Source: Allomuricauda sp.
Lineage (GTDB): Bacteria; Bacteroidota; Bacteroidia; Flavobacteriales; Flavobacteriaceae
NCBI RefSeq assembly: GCF_028280385.1
Contig: NZ_JANQLX010000015.1
Coordinates: 784,247-848,246, forward strand
Direction: 5' to 3'
Length of the DNA stretch: 64,000 bases
Position 1 is the stretch's first letter. The number at the start of each line of letters is the position of its first letter. Under the pieces are notes generated by a model. The model searched no databases, had not been told where the DNA came from, and was given only the letters and a program-made list of their open reading frames with translations. Both the position numbers and the translations under genes were made by a program. Positions 9,551 through 17,332 of the stretch are shown one piece after another.

Positions 9551-9575
9551 AAAAAAACCGTCCATTTGGACGGTT
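9551..9575 (-). terminator. Rho-independent terminator of the DUF4136 gene
   Basis: An 8-bp stem AACCGTCC / GGACGGTT (9556-9563 and 9568-9575) closes a 4-base loop and is followed on the minus strand by seven T. It lies 6 bases after the DUF4136 stop and separates it from the hydroxylase gene. Confidence 0.88.
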
Positions 9576-9580
9576 ATCTT

Positions 9581-10168
9581 TTAATTTGAAGCTACAGCCG
9601 GTGTTGGCGGATATTCTTTAAGAATATTGGACACAAAATCCCGGATGCGTGCTTCTTTCTTTTCTATATTACTTGTATTGTTCAAGGTGCCAACACCACG
9701 CCCTTGCCAAACCAGTTCTTTCTTATGGGCATCGATGACATCAATATACAGGGAACCTTCGGTACGGGTGCTTACATTGTTGCCGAAGCCTCCTCCCCAG
9801 CCCCAGCCCCAACCGGGACCCCAGACCCACGGGTTGTAGAAGCCTCCCCAACCCCAGCCCCAGCCAAAGTTGTTGTTGTAGACATCAACACGTTCGCGTT
9901 CCTTGGTAAAAATGCTGATCAAAACATCAGGGTTTTGTGATTTGGCAAAACCGCGTGAAGTCATTTCAGCCTCGATGGCCTTTAAAATTCGTTTTTTGTC
10001 TAAATCGGAGATTTGGGCCTTGTCTATACCTGTTTTATAAAAGGCATAGGTTTGGTAAGTTCCAAAATCAGTTTTGGTATCATAGTCGGAGATTACTTTT
10101 ACCGAAGAGCAGGAAACCAAGAAGCCGGCTACTAGGGCAATCAGGGTAAAACGTTTTACATTTTTCAT
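9581..10168 (-). CDS. DUF4136 domain lipoprotein
   Basis: This 195-aa protein has a lipoprotein signal peptide (FTLIALVAGFLVSCSS, lipobox Cys at about residue 20). A DUF4136 domain follows: VISDYDTKTDFGTYQTYAFYKTG, LDKKRILKAIEAEMTSRGF, NPDVLISIFTK and the end YIDVIDAHKKELVWQGRGVGTL. Between the halves lies a Gly/Trp-rich stretch (about residues 100-130, repeated GWGWGG), a low-complexity loop seen in many members. The family is attached to the outer membrane and of unknown function. A strong terminator follows immediately. Confidence 0.9.
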   Translation of the reverse strand: MKNVKRFTLIALVAGFLVSCSSVKVISDYDTKTDFGTYQTYAFYKTGIDKAQISDLDKKRILKAIEAEMTSRGFAKSQNPDVLISIFTKERERVDVYNNNFGWGWGWGGFYNPWVWGPGWGWGWGGGFGNNVSTRTEGSLYIDVIDAHKKELVWQGRGVGTLNNTSNIEKKEARIRDFVSNILKEYPPTPAVASN

Positions 10169-10237
10169 ATCAATTTTATTTTTGAGTTCAATAGAAAAGA
10201 CTAAAAAACATCCACAAATATTATGCCGAACATCTAG

Positions 10238-10435
<198 letters not shown>

Positions 10436-10544
10436 TTATTCCATTCAAAGACCATAAAAGTGGGTTTTTCGACCATTTAAGACGGTTCACCGAGATTGTT
10501 AATCGAATTATCGATACAGTCCCATTATCCGAAGTTTGAAAAGT

Positions 10545-10552
10545 TATATTTG
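10545..10552 (+). promoter_or_regulatory. Putative promoter -7 element
   Basis: TATATTTG, an exact TAnnTTTG match, lies 19-26 bases before the start codons considered for the HExxH mini-protein. Transcription would begin near 10558. No convincing -33 TTG is seen. Confidence 0.5.
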
Positions 10553-10570
10553 TAGGAATCCTATGATAGT

Positions 10571-10906
10571 TTGAGTGTGATTTTAGTTTTTAAACACTTT
10601 TTTTATCGGAATTATGTGGGCCTTTCCTTATGGCCCTTTATCATCTTAAAAGAGCGTGCTCTTAGGAAAGATGAGGTGCTTATCAATCATGAGCGTATTC
10701 ACCTGAAACAGCAACGGGAACTTCTTATCATACCCTTCTATTTCCTATATTTTTCTGAATGGATATTGCGCACTGTTTTGTATTTGGACAGTTATAGGGC
10801 CTACCAAAATATCAGTTTTGAGAGGGAGGCCTATGCCAATGAGGATGATATGGAGTATATTTTCCAGAGAAAACCCTATAGTTTTGTAAACTATTTGATG
10901 CGTTAA
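10571..10906 (+). CDS. Mini membrane protein with HExxH motif
   Basis: The frame opens at TTG 10571 (111 aa); GTG 10577 is equally possible, and both lie close behind a TAnnTTTG element. The protein has hydrophobic segments at about residues 15-27 and 50-72. Between them it has NHERIHLKQQRELL, an HExxH zinc-peptidase signature, and near the C-terminus SFEREAYANEDD, which could supply the third ligand. The arrangement resembles a stripped-down M48/M56 (BlaR1-like) membrane peptidase core, HExxH followed by E-x-x-A. The family is conserved-hypothetical in flavobacteria as far as I recall; activity is an inference. The PLP enzyme gene starts 10 bases after its stop. Confidence 0.7.
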   Translation: MSVILVFKHFFYRNYVGLSLWPFIILKERALRKDEVLINHERIHLKQQRELLIIPFYFLYFSEWILRTVLYLDSYRAYQNISFEREAYANEDDMEYIFQRKPYSFVNYLMR

Positions 10907-10915
10907 TTCCCAGGC

Positions 10916-11821
10916 TTGTTGGTTCCCAATCAAAAAGTTGATTTGCCATTTTTAAAAGATAGTGGTGTGACTCTTTACATGAAAAGGGAGGACACCATTC
11001 ACCCTTATATTTCTGGGAATAAATACCGAAAACTCAAATACAGTCTTATTGAAGCAAAACAGCAGGGACATGACACCTTGCTCACTTTTGGCGGGGCATT
11101 TTCCAATCATATAGCAGCTACGGCTTATGCTGGAAAGGAAGCTGGATTGAAAACCATCGGGGTTATACGTGGGGAGGAGTTGGAGGAGGGGTGGCAAGCT
11201 AATCCAACTTTACAACTGGCTTCCGAACATGGAATGCAATTTCATTTTGTTTCGCGAAGTGATTATCGGACTAAAGGAACAGATTTGTTTCTTGATAAAC
11301 TGAAGATGACTTTTGGCAAATTTTATCTACTGCCCGAAGGTGGCACCAACGATTTGGCCATCAAAGGTTGTGAAGAAATTTTGACGGAAGAGGATAACAA
11401 GTTCGATTTTGTTTGTTGTGCTGCGGGTACGGGTGGAACCATTGCCGGAATTATCAACTCGGCTCAACCACACCAAAAGGTATTGGGTTTTCCGGCACTA
11501 AAAGGCGACTTTTTGCAAGATGAAATTCGGAAATGGTCCGATGGTGGTGATTGGGATTTGATCCAGGATTACCATTTTGGTGGATATGCGAAAATCAATA
11601 GGGAATTGGTGGACTTTATCAACAATTTTAAAAAGAAAACAGGTATTCCATTAGATCCTGTTTACACAGGAAAGATGCTTTTTGGTATTTTTGACCTGAC
11701 TAAAAAGGGTTTTTTTAAGCCTGGCAACCAAATTTTGGCCATCCACACAGGAGGATTGCAAGGAATTAAAGGCATGAACCAAGTACTGAAACAAAAGAAT
11801 TTACCGTTATTGGATTTATGA
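10916..11821 (+). CDS. PLP-dependent deaminase (ACC deaminase / D-cysteine desulfhydrase family)
   Basis: This 301-aa fold-type II PLP enzyme starts at TTG 10916 or 10919; no ATG exists near the conserved N-terminus. SGNKYRKLKYSLIEA contains the likely Schiff-base lysine (SGNK), TFGGAFSNHIAATAY is the Gln/Asn loop, and CAAGTGGTIAGII is the Gly-rich phosphate-binding loop. The C-terminal IHTGGLQGI is typical of D-cysteine desulfhydrase and ACC deaminase. The substrate cannot be read from sequence; amino acid deamination or desulfuration is the safe statement. Its stop overlaps the next ATG (ATGA, 11818-11821), so it is coupled to the glucosaminidase gene. Confidence 0.85.
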   Translation: MLVPNQKVDLPFLKDSGVTLYMKREDTIHPYISGNKYRKLKYSLIEAKQQGHDTLLTFGGAFSNHIAATAYAGKEAGLKTIGVIRGEELEEGWQANPTLQLASEHGMQFHFVSRSDYRTKGTDLFLDKLKMTFGKFYLLPEGGTNDLAIKGCEEILTEEDNKFDFVCCAAGTGGTIAGIINSAQPHQKVLGFPALKGDFLQDEIRKWSDGGDWDLIQDYHFGGYAKINRELVDFINNFKKKTGIPLDPVYTGKMLFGIFDLTKKGFFKPGNQILAIHTGGLQGIKGMNQVLKQKNLPLLDL

Positions 11822-12675
11822 TCAGGAGAATTGGATATGTTGTGGTACTCGCTGTGTTACTAACAGGTTGTAAGTCCAAAAAGCGAACGGTTACACGTCA
11901 GTCTAAACCCGTAGTGGAGACCACTAGCAATACGCCAAGAAACCCTAACCGGGATTTGCCCAAGGATGGACCTAAAGAGTCCGAACTGTATCCAATGCCT
12001 GCCAACCCAGGCCGATTTGTTAAATTCCCGATTGCAAGTACCCAGGAATATATTGAGACTTTTGCGGAAATCGCCCAATACGAAATGCGTGCTTTTGGCA
12101 TTCCAGCCAGCATAACCTTGGCACAGGGCATTTTGGAAAGTGGTTCGGGCAAAGGGGAGTTGACCAGAAAAACCAATAACCATTTCGGAATCAAATGCCA
12201 TACGGGATGGGACGGTGAGTTTGATTTTCATGATGATGATGCCAAAGGGGAGTGCTTTCGAAAGTACAATCATCCCATGTATTCCTTTCGGGATCATAGC
12301 ATTTTCCTTTCGTCACGTTCGAGATATGCTTTTCTCTTTAATTACCGACGTGATGATTATAAAAAATGGGCTTATGGACTGAGGCAAGCAGGCTATGCAA
12401 CGGATCGCAAATACCCTCAAAAGCTGATAGCCTTGATAGAGCGCTATGATCTGGACCAATATGATGATGAAGTAGTCCGAGGAGGTTTGGACACCGTGCG
12501 GGCTCCAAAAAAATATGATGTGTTCACCCATGTGGTGGAAAAAGGGGATACACTTTATGGCATCTCCAGAAAATATACCATTTCGGTGGATGAGTTAAAA
12601 CGACTCAACAATCTGAGCAGTAATACCATTTCCATTGGGCAGGTGCTCAATATCAGAAAAGAAAGAACAAAGTAA
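11818..12675 (+). CDS. Glucosaminidase (GH73-like) with LysM domain, lipoprotein
   Basis: This 285-aa protein has a lipoprotein signal peptide (RIGYVVVLAVLLTGCKSKK). After a Pro-rich linker it has a GH73/FlgJ-like N-acetylglucosaminidase domain at about 78-215: GIPASITLAQGILESGSGKGELTRKTNNHFGIKCH with the catalytic Glu in ILESG, then YNHPMYSFRDHSIFLSSRSRY and WAYGLRQAGYATD. A C-terminal LysM domain follows (about 240-283, HVVEKGDTLYGISRKYTISVDELKRLNNL). It should cleave peptidoglycan glycan strands in the periplasm while bound through LysM. It is coupled to the upstream PLP enzyme; hemL follows after a palindromic repeat. Confidence 0.92.
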   Translation: MIRRIGYVVVLAVLLTGCKSKKRTVTRQSKPVVETTSNTPRNPNRDLPKDGPKESELYPMPANPGRFVKFPIASTQEYIETFAEIAQYEMRAFGIPASITLAQGILESGSGKGELTRKTNNHFGIKCHTGWDGEFDFHDDDAKGECFRKYNHPMYSFRDHSIFLSSRSRYAFLFNYRRDDYKKWAYGLRQAGYATDRKYPQKLIALIERYDLDQYDDEVVRGGLDTVRAPKKYDVFTHVVEKGDTLYGISRKYTISVDELKRLNNLSSNTISIGQVLNIRKERTK

Positions 12676-12677
12676 AC

Positions 12678-12725
12678 CGTCAGTTCGAGTGTTTCCGACT
12701 TTGTCGGAAGTGTATCGAGAACTGC
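12678..12725. repeat. Intergenic palindromic repeat (CAGTTC…GAACTG type)
   Basis: Imperfect outer arms (CCGTCAGTTCGAGTG left, TATCGAGAACTGCGG right) enclose a perfect inner hairpin TTCCGAC-TTT-GTCGGAA (12693-12709). The form, constant outer arms around a self-complementary core in an intergenic gap, is that of short dispersed repeats in flavobacterial genomes. It sits between the glucosaminidase gene and hemL. Confidence 0.7.
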
Positions 12726-12747
12726 GGTTAGGAATACAGAACACTAC

Positions 12748-14025
12748 ATGCTATACCAACGAAGCAGCGCCTTGTTTGCGGAGGCCAAAAAATACATTCC
12801 CGGTGGGGTAAATTCCCCGGTCCGAGCTTTTAAAGCCGTAGGTGGAGACCCTATTTTTGTTAAAGAGGCAAAAGGCGCCTATCTCTACGATGAAGACGGG
12901 AACCAGCTAATCGATTACATAGCCTCCTGGGGGCCATTGATTTTGGGTCATGCCCATGAACCCGTAATCAACGCGGTGATTGAAAAAGCCAAAAAAGGAA
13001 CTTCTTTTGGAATGCCTACCGAAATTGAGACCGAACTGGCCCAACTGGCCGTTTCCATGGTGCCCAATATCGACAAGATTCGTTTTGTGAACAGCGGCAC
13101 AGAGGCTTGTATGAGCGCGGTACGGCTGGCGCGAGGGTACACCGGAAAGGACAAGATTATCAAATTCGCGGGCTGCTACCACGGCCATTCCGATTCTTTT
13201 TTGATCCAGGCGGGAAGTGGGGCTGTGACTTTTGGTAGCCCAAATAGTCCAGGAGTGACGCAAGGAACTGCCAAGGACACCTTACTGGCCAATTATAACG
13301 ATTTGGAAGGGGTGAAAGCCCTTGCCGAAGCCAATAAAGGTGGGATTGCTGCGATTATTTTGGAACCTGTAGCAGGGAATATGGGTTGTATTATTCCTAC
13401 AGACGAATTTATCCATGGCCTTCGTGAGTTGTGCACTCAAGAGGGTATTTTGTTGTTATTTGATGAGGTGATGACAGGCTTCCGATTGGGCAAAGGTGGA
13501 GCACAGGAAGCGTTGGGCATTGATGCCGATATTGTAATGTTCGGAAAAGTAATTGGGGGCGGATTGCCTGTGGGTGCTTTTGCAGCTAGGGCCGAAATCA
13601 TGTCGCATTTAGCTCCCGAAGGACCTGTTTATCAGGCTGGAACCTTAAGCGGAAATCCCTTGGCCATGAGCGCTGGATTAGCCATGCTCACTGAGCTCAA
13701 TAATAAACCTGAAGTGTTCAACAGTCTAGCCGAAAAAACGGAGTATTTGCATAAAGGCATTGCCGAAGTGTTGACTGAAAAAGGAGTGACGCACCAAATC
13801 AACCGATATGGTAGTATGATCTCGGTGCATTTCTGCGAAGACCCGGTAGTGGATTTTGCTTCTTCGGCCAAAGGCAATAACGAAATGTTCAAAAAATACT
13901 TCCATGGCATGTTGAAGCAGGGCTTATACCTCCCACCTTCGGCATTTGAGAGCTACTTCCTAAATGATGCCCTGTCCTATTCAGATTTGGACAAGACCAT
14001 CGAGGCGGTGAAAACTGTATTTTAG
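12748..14025 (+). CDS. hemL: Glutamate-1-semialdehyde 2,1-aminomutase
   Basis: This 425-aa class III PLP aminotransferase-type enzyme converts glutamate-1-semialdehyde to 5-aminolevulinate, the first committed tetrapyrrole precursor. The start [28 protein letters not shown] is typical. Other landmarks are [52 protein letters not shown] and the PLP lysine in [15 protein letters not shown]. The end ([18 protein letters not shown]) is also characteristic. Length is normal and no key residue is missing. It stands alone, between the palindromic repeat at 12678-12725 and the repeat-framed DUF559 nuclease. Confidence 0.97.
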   Translation: MLYQRSSALFAEAKKYIPGGVNSPVRAFKAVGGDPIFVKEAKGAYLYDEDGNQLIDYIASWGPLILGHAHEPVINAVIEKAKKGTSFGMPTEIETELAQLAVSMVPNIDKIRFVNSGTEACMSAVRLARGYTGKDKIIKFAGCYHGHSDSFLIQAGSGAVTFGSPNSPGVTQGTAKDTLLANYNDLEGVKALAEANKGGIAAIILEPVAGNMGCIIPTDEFIHGLRELCTQEGILLLFDEVMTGFRLGKGGAQEALGIDADIVMFGKVIGGGLPVGAFAARAEIMSHLAPEGPVYQAGTLSGNPLAMSAGLAMLTELNNKPEVFNSLAEKTEYLHKGIAEVLTEKGVTHQINRYGSMISVHFCEDPVVDFASSAKGNNEMFKKYFHGMLKQGLYLPPSAFESYFLNDALSYSDLDKTIEAVKTVF

Positions 14026-14102
14026 TTTTCAACCTTGCCGATTTTTTGCGAAATCACCTTTCCGCAACAGGGAAAAGAGCAATTATGGTCTTGACAAGAA
14101 AC

Positions 14103-14143
14103 TTCCTTCCCTTTAAGGGAAGGTGTCCGAAGGACGGAAGGGT
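14103..14143 (+). repeat. Palindromic repeat, GGAGGTGTCC/CTCCG family, copy 1
   Basis: A perfect palindrome CCTTCCCTT-T-AAGGGAAGG (14105-14123) is followed by the small hairpin GTCC-GAA-GGAC (14125-14135) and GGAAGGGT. It is the inverse-orientation partner of the copy at 14574-14617, whose complement reads GAGGTGTCCGAAGGACGG plus AGGGGT. The two frame the DUF559 gene. Confidence 0.8.
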
Positions 14144-14165
14144 CAAAATATTAAACTACTTGCTA

Positions 14166-14519
14166 CTATCCAAAACGCTCCCGAATCTCCTGTAGCACCG
14201 AAGCCAAATTCTCAAACACCATCCTATTTTCAAACCGAAGCACGGTGAGACCAAGACCTTCTAGATGTTGGGTACGGAAATAATCTTTTTCTTGGGCCAC
14301 AGCATTAAAATGCACCTGTCCGTCCAGTTCAATGATCAGTTTTTCAGAAGCGCAATAGAAATCCACAATAAAATTATCAATGCTGTGCTGTCTTCTGAAC
14401 TTTCTTCCATCCAGTTGTTTGCGTTGCAGTTTGGTCCAAAGAAAAGCCTCAGCTGGAGTCAGGTTTTTGCGTAGGTCTTTCCGATACTGTTTTAGTATAC
14501 GTTTGTTATGTCGCCTCAT
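14166..14519 (-). CDS. DUF559 domain endonuclease-like protein
   Basis: This 117-aa protein is a minimal DUF559 domain, related to very-short-patch repair nucleases with a PD-(D/E)XK core. It opens with the helical stretch LRKNLTPAEAFLWTKLQRKQLDGRKFRRQHSI. The candidate active site follows: IDNFIVDFYCASEKLIIELDGQVHF, with D in VDFYC and the E-x-D of ELDG. FRTQHLEGLGLTVLRFENRMV follows. It is complete at both ends. It is framed by two inverted copies of the same palindromic repeat, 22 bases downstream of its stop and about 55 bases upstream of its start. This suggests a link between nuclease and repeat; the function is unproven. Confidence 0.88.
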   Translation of the reverse strand: MRRHNKRILKQYRKDLRKNLTPAEAFLWTKLQRKQLDGRKFRRQHSIDNFIVDFYCASEKLIIELDGQVHFNAVAQEKDYFRTQHLEGLGLTVLRFENRMVFENLASVLQEIRERFG

Positions 14520-14573
14520 TGGGTGTTGTAAGACTTGGTTGGGGTAAGGTAGGTAAAATAATATTTAGCTAAA

Positions 14574-14617
14574 ACCCCTCCGTCCTTCGGACACCTCCCC
14601 TCCTACGATGGGAGGAG
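14574..14617 (-). repeat. Palindromic repeat, same family, copy 2 (inverted)
   Basis: ACCCCTCC-GTCC-TTC-GGAC-ACCTCCCC is followed by an arm CTCCTAC…GGGAGGAG and a run of eight T. Its reverse complement matches copy 1 at 14103-14143 through the GAGGTGTCCGAAGGACGG-like core. Together they bracket the DUF559 gene. With the T-run it could also act as a terminator for rightward transcription. Confidence 0.82.
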
Positions 14618-14649
14618 ATTTTTTTTAGAGTTTAGGACATATGTAAATA

Positions 14650-15654
14650 CTAAACCTCCTTCATGATTATCTCCTTGCTCAAGATCATGCCGGTTAATGT
14701 GCCTTGGTAAACCGCATTGGAAACCGTCCGCATGCGGGTGACATTGTCCCCGCAGGCATAGACGCCATCCACGGTGGTTTTTTGCATCCCATCCACTGTT
14801 ATGTAGCCGTTCTCGTCAATTTCTGCTCCTAATGACACTGGGATGTCACAATGCTGTTCAAAAGGGATATGGGCATAGAGGGCGGTAATGACCGCAGAAC
14901 TGCCATCCGAAAAACGTAGCTGTTTCAGATAGCCTTCCTCATGCTCCACTTTTTGGATTTCCTTTTCCACAACATTAATATTGAGATTATTGAGTTGCTG
15001 GATTTGTTCTGGGGATAAATTGGACTTGCCATTGGTATAAAGGGTGAGGTCTTTAGTCCAATTGGTCAGAAATTTGGCAAATTCAAAAGCTTCCTCCCCA
15101 TGGGCCAATACTCCTGTTTTGACACCTCTAACCTCGTAACCATGGCAATAGGGACAATGCAAAATTGAAATCCCCCAACAATCCGAAAAGCCTTCAATGG
15201 GGGGCATAATATCCTTGATGCCCGTGGCAAAGATTAGCTTTTTGGCCGTGAACCGCTCCACGGTAGAAGTAGTGATTTCAAAACCATCTGCAATCCTTCT
15301 ACCTTCGGTGGCCAGGCCGTCAAAAAATTGAACGGTATTGTATTGTTCCACTTGACTTCGGCCCAGTTGGGCTATCTCATGGGGAGGCACCCCGTCCTGG
15401 GTCAGAAAATTATGGGAATGAGGTGTCTGCTGGTTACAGGGTTTGCCACTGTCTATAATCAATACTTTTTTCAGGGCCCTGCCCAGGGCCATGGCAGCGG
15501 AAAGGCCGGAGTAGCTTCCGCCCACTATAATAACATCAAAATGGTTCTTTTTCATGGGATAATAGGTGCTAAAATTGAGGGGATGGAGCAGCATGCTGGA
15601 AGCCGTGACCGTCCCACTCGTATTTATAAATGTCCTTCGGCTTATGGGTCTCAT
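14650..15654 (-). CDS. FAD-dependent oxidoreductase, thioredoxin-reductase-like, with Tat-like leader
   Basis: This 334-aa flavoprotein has an FAD-binding GxGxxG variant VIIVGGSYSGLSAAMALGRA at about residues 41-60. It has a redox CxxC in ILHCPYCHGYEVRG (about 165-178) and the C-terminal FAD block TVDGVYACGDNVTRM. This is the layout of the thioredoxin-reductase-like family without a well-kept NADPH GxGxxA site (TGVLAHGEEAF stands there). The first 33 residues contain SRRTFINTSGTVTASSML, which resembles a Tat signal (SRRxF). A promoter at 15679-15686 supports this long start over the internal Met at 15555. The combination would place a TrxR-like enzyme outside the cytoplasm, which is uncommon. 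The electron donor and partner are unknown. Confidence 0.82.
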   Translation of the reverse strand: MRPISRRTFINTSGTVTASSMLLHPLNFSTYYPMKKNHFDVIIVGGSYSGLSAAMALGRALKKVLIIDSGKPCNQQTPHSHNFLTQDGVPPHEIAQLGRSQVEQYNTVQFFDGLATEGRRIADGFEITTSTVERFTAKKLIFATGIKDIMPPIEGFSDCWGISILHCPYCHGYEVRGVKTGVLAHGEEAFEFAKFLTNWTKDLTLYTNGKSNLSPEQIQQLNNLNINVVEKEIQKVEHEEGYLKQLRFSDGSSAVITALYAHIPFEQHCDIPVSLGAEIDENGYITVDGMQKTTVDGVYACGDNVTRMRTVSNAVYQGTLTGMILSKEIIMKEV

Positions 15655-15678
15655 GGCATGCTTTTACTAGTGCGGGAA

Positions 15679-15686
15679 CAAAGGTA
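15679..15686 (-). promoter_or_regulatory. Putative promoter -7 element for the FAD oxidoreductase
   Basis: The minus strand reads TACCTTTG, an exact TAnnTTTG match, 25-32 bases before ATG 15654. Transcription from here would include the Tat-like leader, so it supports the longer start. It also suggests the oxidoreductase is transcribed separately from the araC-type gene upstream. Confidence 0.55.
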
Positions 15687-15735
15687 GGAGGCCTAAAGGG
15701 CTGGGGGATAGGACAAGTGCTGGCTTGAATAGGAC

Positions 15736-16599
15736 TTATGTAAAGTTTTGTCGGTAAGCCTCTGGAGATTGCCCAATCTGTTTCTTAAAGAAGCGGATAA
15801 AATAGGAAACGTCATCGTAGCCCAACTGATGGGCAATTTCCTTGACCTGGTTACTGGTGGCCAGTAATCTCCGTTTGGATTCCAAGATTATTTGGTCGTT
15901 GATTACTTCACGGCAGGTCTTGCCCAATCCCGATTTGGTAATGGCATTGAGTTGGTAGGCGCTCAAGTGCAGCATTTCTGCATAGTCCGAAACCTTTTTA
16001 TGGGCAGCCAGATGGGTTTCCAACAGCTCCAAAAAGGCCTCCAGTCGCTCACGGGGATAGAGGTCTGAGCCTTTAAGGTTGGGAACATTGGCCTGCTGCT
16101 GGCGTAAAAGCTCAATGAGGAAAATATCCAGTTGCGCCTTGATCATTTTTTCATGGCCTGGGCGTTCTGCGGAAAACTCGTCCAAGATGGCATCCAAGGG
16201 TGCTGTCACATTTGCGTACGTAGGGGGATTGAAGGTATACAAGGTGGTGTTGCTGCAAGAGCGGAGCAGTAATCTGGAATCCATGCTGCAATTGTCAAAA
16301 AAGTCCGAGGTAAACTGTATGACAAAACCAGTGGAACCTGAATCCAGTTTCAAGTCGTGAACCTGCCCGGGCCGCATAAAGAACACGCGGTGGTTGCCCA
16401 CGGGATAGGGAGCAAAATCGATATGATGTTGGCCAGAGCCATGCTCCAAGGCCAGGACAAAGTAAAAGTCGTGCCGATGCAGTTCCTGAACCATGGGAAT
16501 TTTTTCCAGGAGTTGGGCAATATCCCTAATGATAAAATTCCCCAAAAGGTGGGGTTCCGTTTGGAAATGGTGCAGCCGTGCGATTGGAATTTCTTTCAT
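15736..16599 (-). CDS. AraC family transcriptional regulator
   Basis: Starting at ATG 16599 (a longer start at 16626 is less likely), the 287-aa protein has an N-terminal cupin sensor domain. There, HDFYFVLALEHGSGQHHIDF, VFFMRPGQVHDLKL and STGFVIQFTSDFF mark the effector pocket. A C-terminal double helix-turn-helix follows (about 190-285: LHLSAYQLNAITKSGLGKTCREVINDQI and VKEIAHQLGYDDVSYFIRFFKKQIGQSPEAYR). It is divergent from the TetR gene and upstream of the FAD oxidoreductase in the same direction, so that gene is the most obvious candidate target. The ligand is unknown. Confidence 0.92.
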   Translation of the reverse strand: MKEIPIARLHHFQTEPHLLGNFIIRDIAQLLEKIPMVQELHRHDFYFVLALEHGSGQHHIDFAPYPVGNHRVFFMRPGQVHDLKLDSGSTGFVIQFTSDFFDNCSMDSRLLLRSCSNTTLYTFNPPTYANVTAPLDAILDEFSAERPGHEKMIKAQLDIFLIELLRQQQANVPNLKGSDLYPRERLEAFLELLETHLAAHKKVSDYAEMLHLSAYQLNAITKSGLGKTCREVINDQIILESKRRLLATSNQVKEIAHQLGYDDVSYFIRFFKKQIGQSPEAYRQNFT

Positions 16600-16706
16600 G
16601 TGATTACTCCTAACCCTATTTAGCAATATATAAAGCTAGTTTGTTATACCAATTTCTCCAAGGGGATTATATGAGTCAGTCAATTTCGTTAAAGTGTGTT
16701 AAATAA

Positions 16707-16724
16707 TTACCGAACGTTTGGTAA
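16707..16724. promoter_or_regulatory. TetR operator, upstream copy
   Basis: TTACCGAACGTTTGGTAA is an 18-bp palindrome with one mismatch. It is the same motif as the perfect palindrome at 17333-17350 on the other side of the tetR gene. It covers the TTTG -33 element of the tetR promoter, so bound repressor would block RNA polymerase: autoregulation is the natural reading. Confidence 0.8.
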
Positions 16725-16747
16725 AATTGAAAATGGTTGTACATTTG
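16717..16747 (+). promoter_or_regulatory. Promoter of the tetR gene
   Basis: TTTG at 16717-16720 and TACATTTG at 16740-16747 are separated by 19 bases and match the Bacteroidota -33/-7 pair. Transcription would begin about 16752-16754, so the mRNA has almost no leader. Confidence 0.68.
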
Positions 16748-16751
16748 CCTC

Positions 16752-17312
16752 ATGAGAATGGCAAAAGTATCAGATCGGGAAATTTTAAACGGGCTTATGT
16801 CCGTGTTTCGTTCCAAGGGCTATGATGGGGCCAGCCTAAACGAGTTGGCCGAGGCCACAGGTCTTAAAAAAGCCAGTCTTTACCACCGCTTTCCCGGAGG
16901 GAAAAAGGAAATGACGGATGCCGTGTTGGACTTTATGGAAGCCTGGATCAACGAAAAGGTCTATATGGTACTTTCCAACTCGGAGGTGCCACCACAGCGA
17001 CGGCTAAAAGATGCCATCCACAATATTGGTCAGGTGTACGGCCATGGCACGAAGGTTTGCCTGTACCGCTCTTTGAGTATGGACACTGGCATGTCGCTCT
17101 TTGGTAACAAAATAGAAAAGGGGATTGGGCAGTGGTTGGAATCATTCAGCATTTTGGGTGAGGCTGTTGGTAAAGATGTGGAAACCGCCTTGAAAATGGC
17201 CAAACAAAGTTTCATTGAGGTGCAGGGAAGTTTGGTACTTTCAAAAGCTATGGGCAATACTGAACCCTTCGCGCAGGCCATCCAAAATATTGAAACAAGA
17301 TATTCATCATAA
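16752..17312 (+). CDS. TetR family transcriptional repressor
   Basis: This 186-aa protein starts at ATG 16752 (ATG 16758 is an alternative, and better if the transcript starts at 16754). An upstream TTG at 16737 lies inside the promoter and is rejected. The N-terminal helix-turn-helix is REILNGLMSVFRSKGYDGASLNELAEATGLKKASLYHRFPGGKKEM, in the shape of TetR proteins of the AcrR/LmrA-like branch. The C-terminal ligand domain has YGHGTKVCLYRSLSMDTG. Matching operators lie before the gene and before the next one, so it very likely represses itself and the alpha/beta hydrolase; the inducer is unknown. Confidence 0.9.
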   Translation: MRMAKVSDREILNGLMSVFRSKGYDGASLNELAEATGLKKASLYHRFPGGKKEMTDAVLDFMEAWINEKVYMVLSNSEVPPQRRLKDAIHNIGQVYGHGTKVCLYRSLSMDTGMSLFGNKIEKGIGQWLESFSILGEAVGKDVETALKMAKQSFIEVQGSLVLSKAMGNTEPFAQAIQNIETRYSS

Positions 17313-17332
17313 AAAAAATTTAATCTTAAAAT

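Noticed and set aside
9482..9565. N-terminal extension of the aromatic hydroxylase to 9565
   Set aside because: It would run through the DUF4136 terminator hairpin and has no conserved residues; ATG 9481 gives the family-like N-terminus.
14026..14102. Possible terminator of hemL
   Set aside because: I saw no stable stem with a T-run in the bases right after the hemL stop; the first repeat copy at 14103 may serve instead, but this is unsupported.
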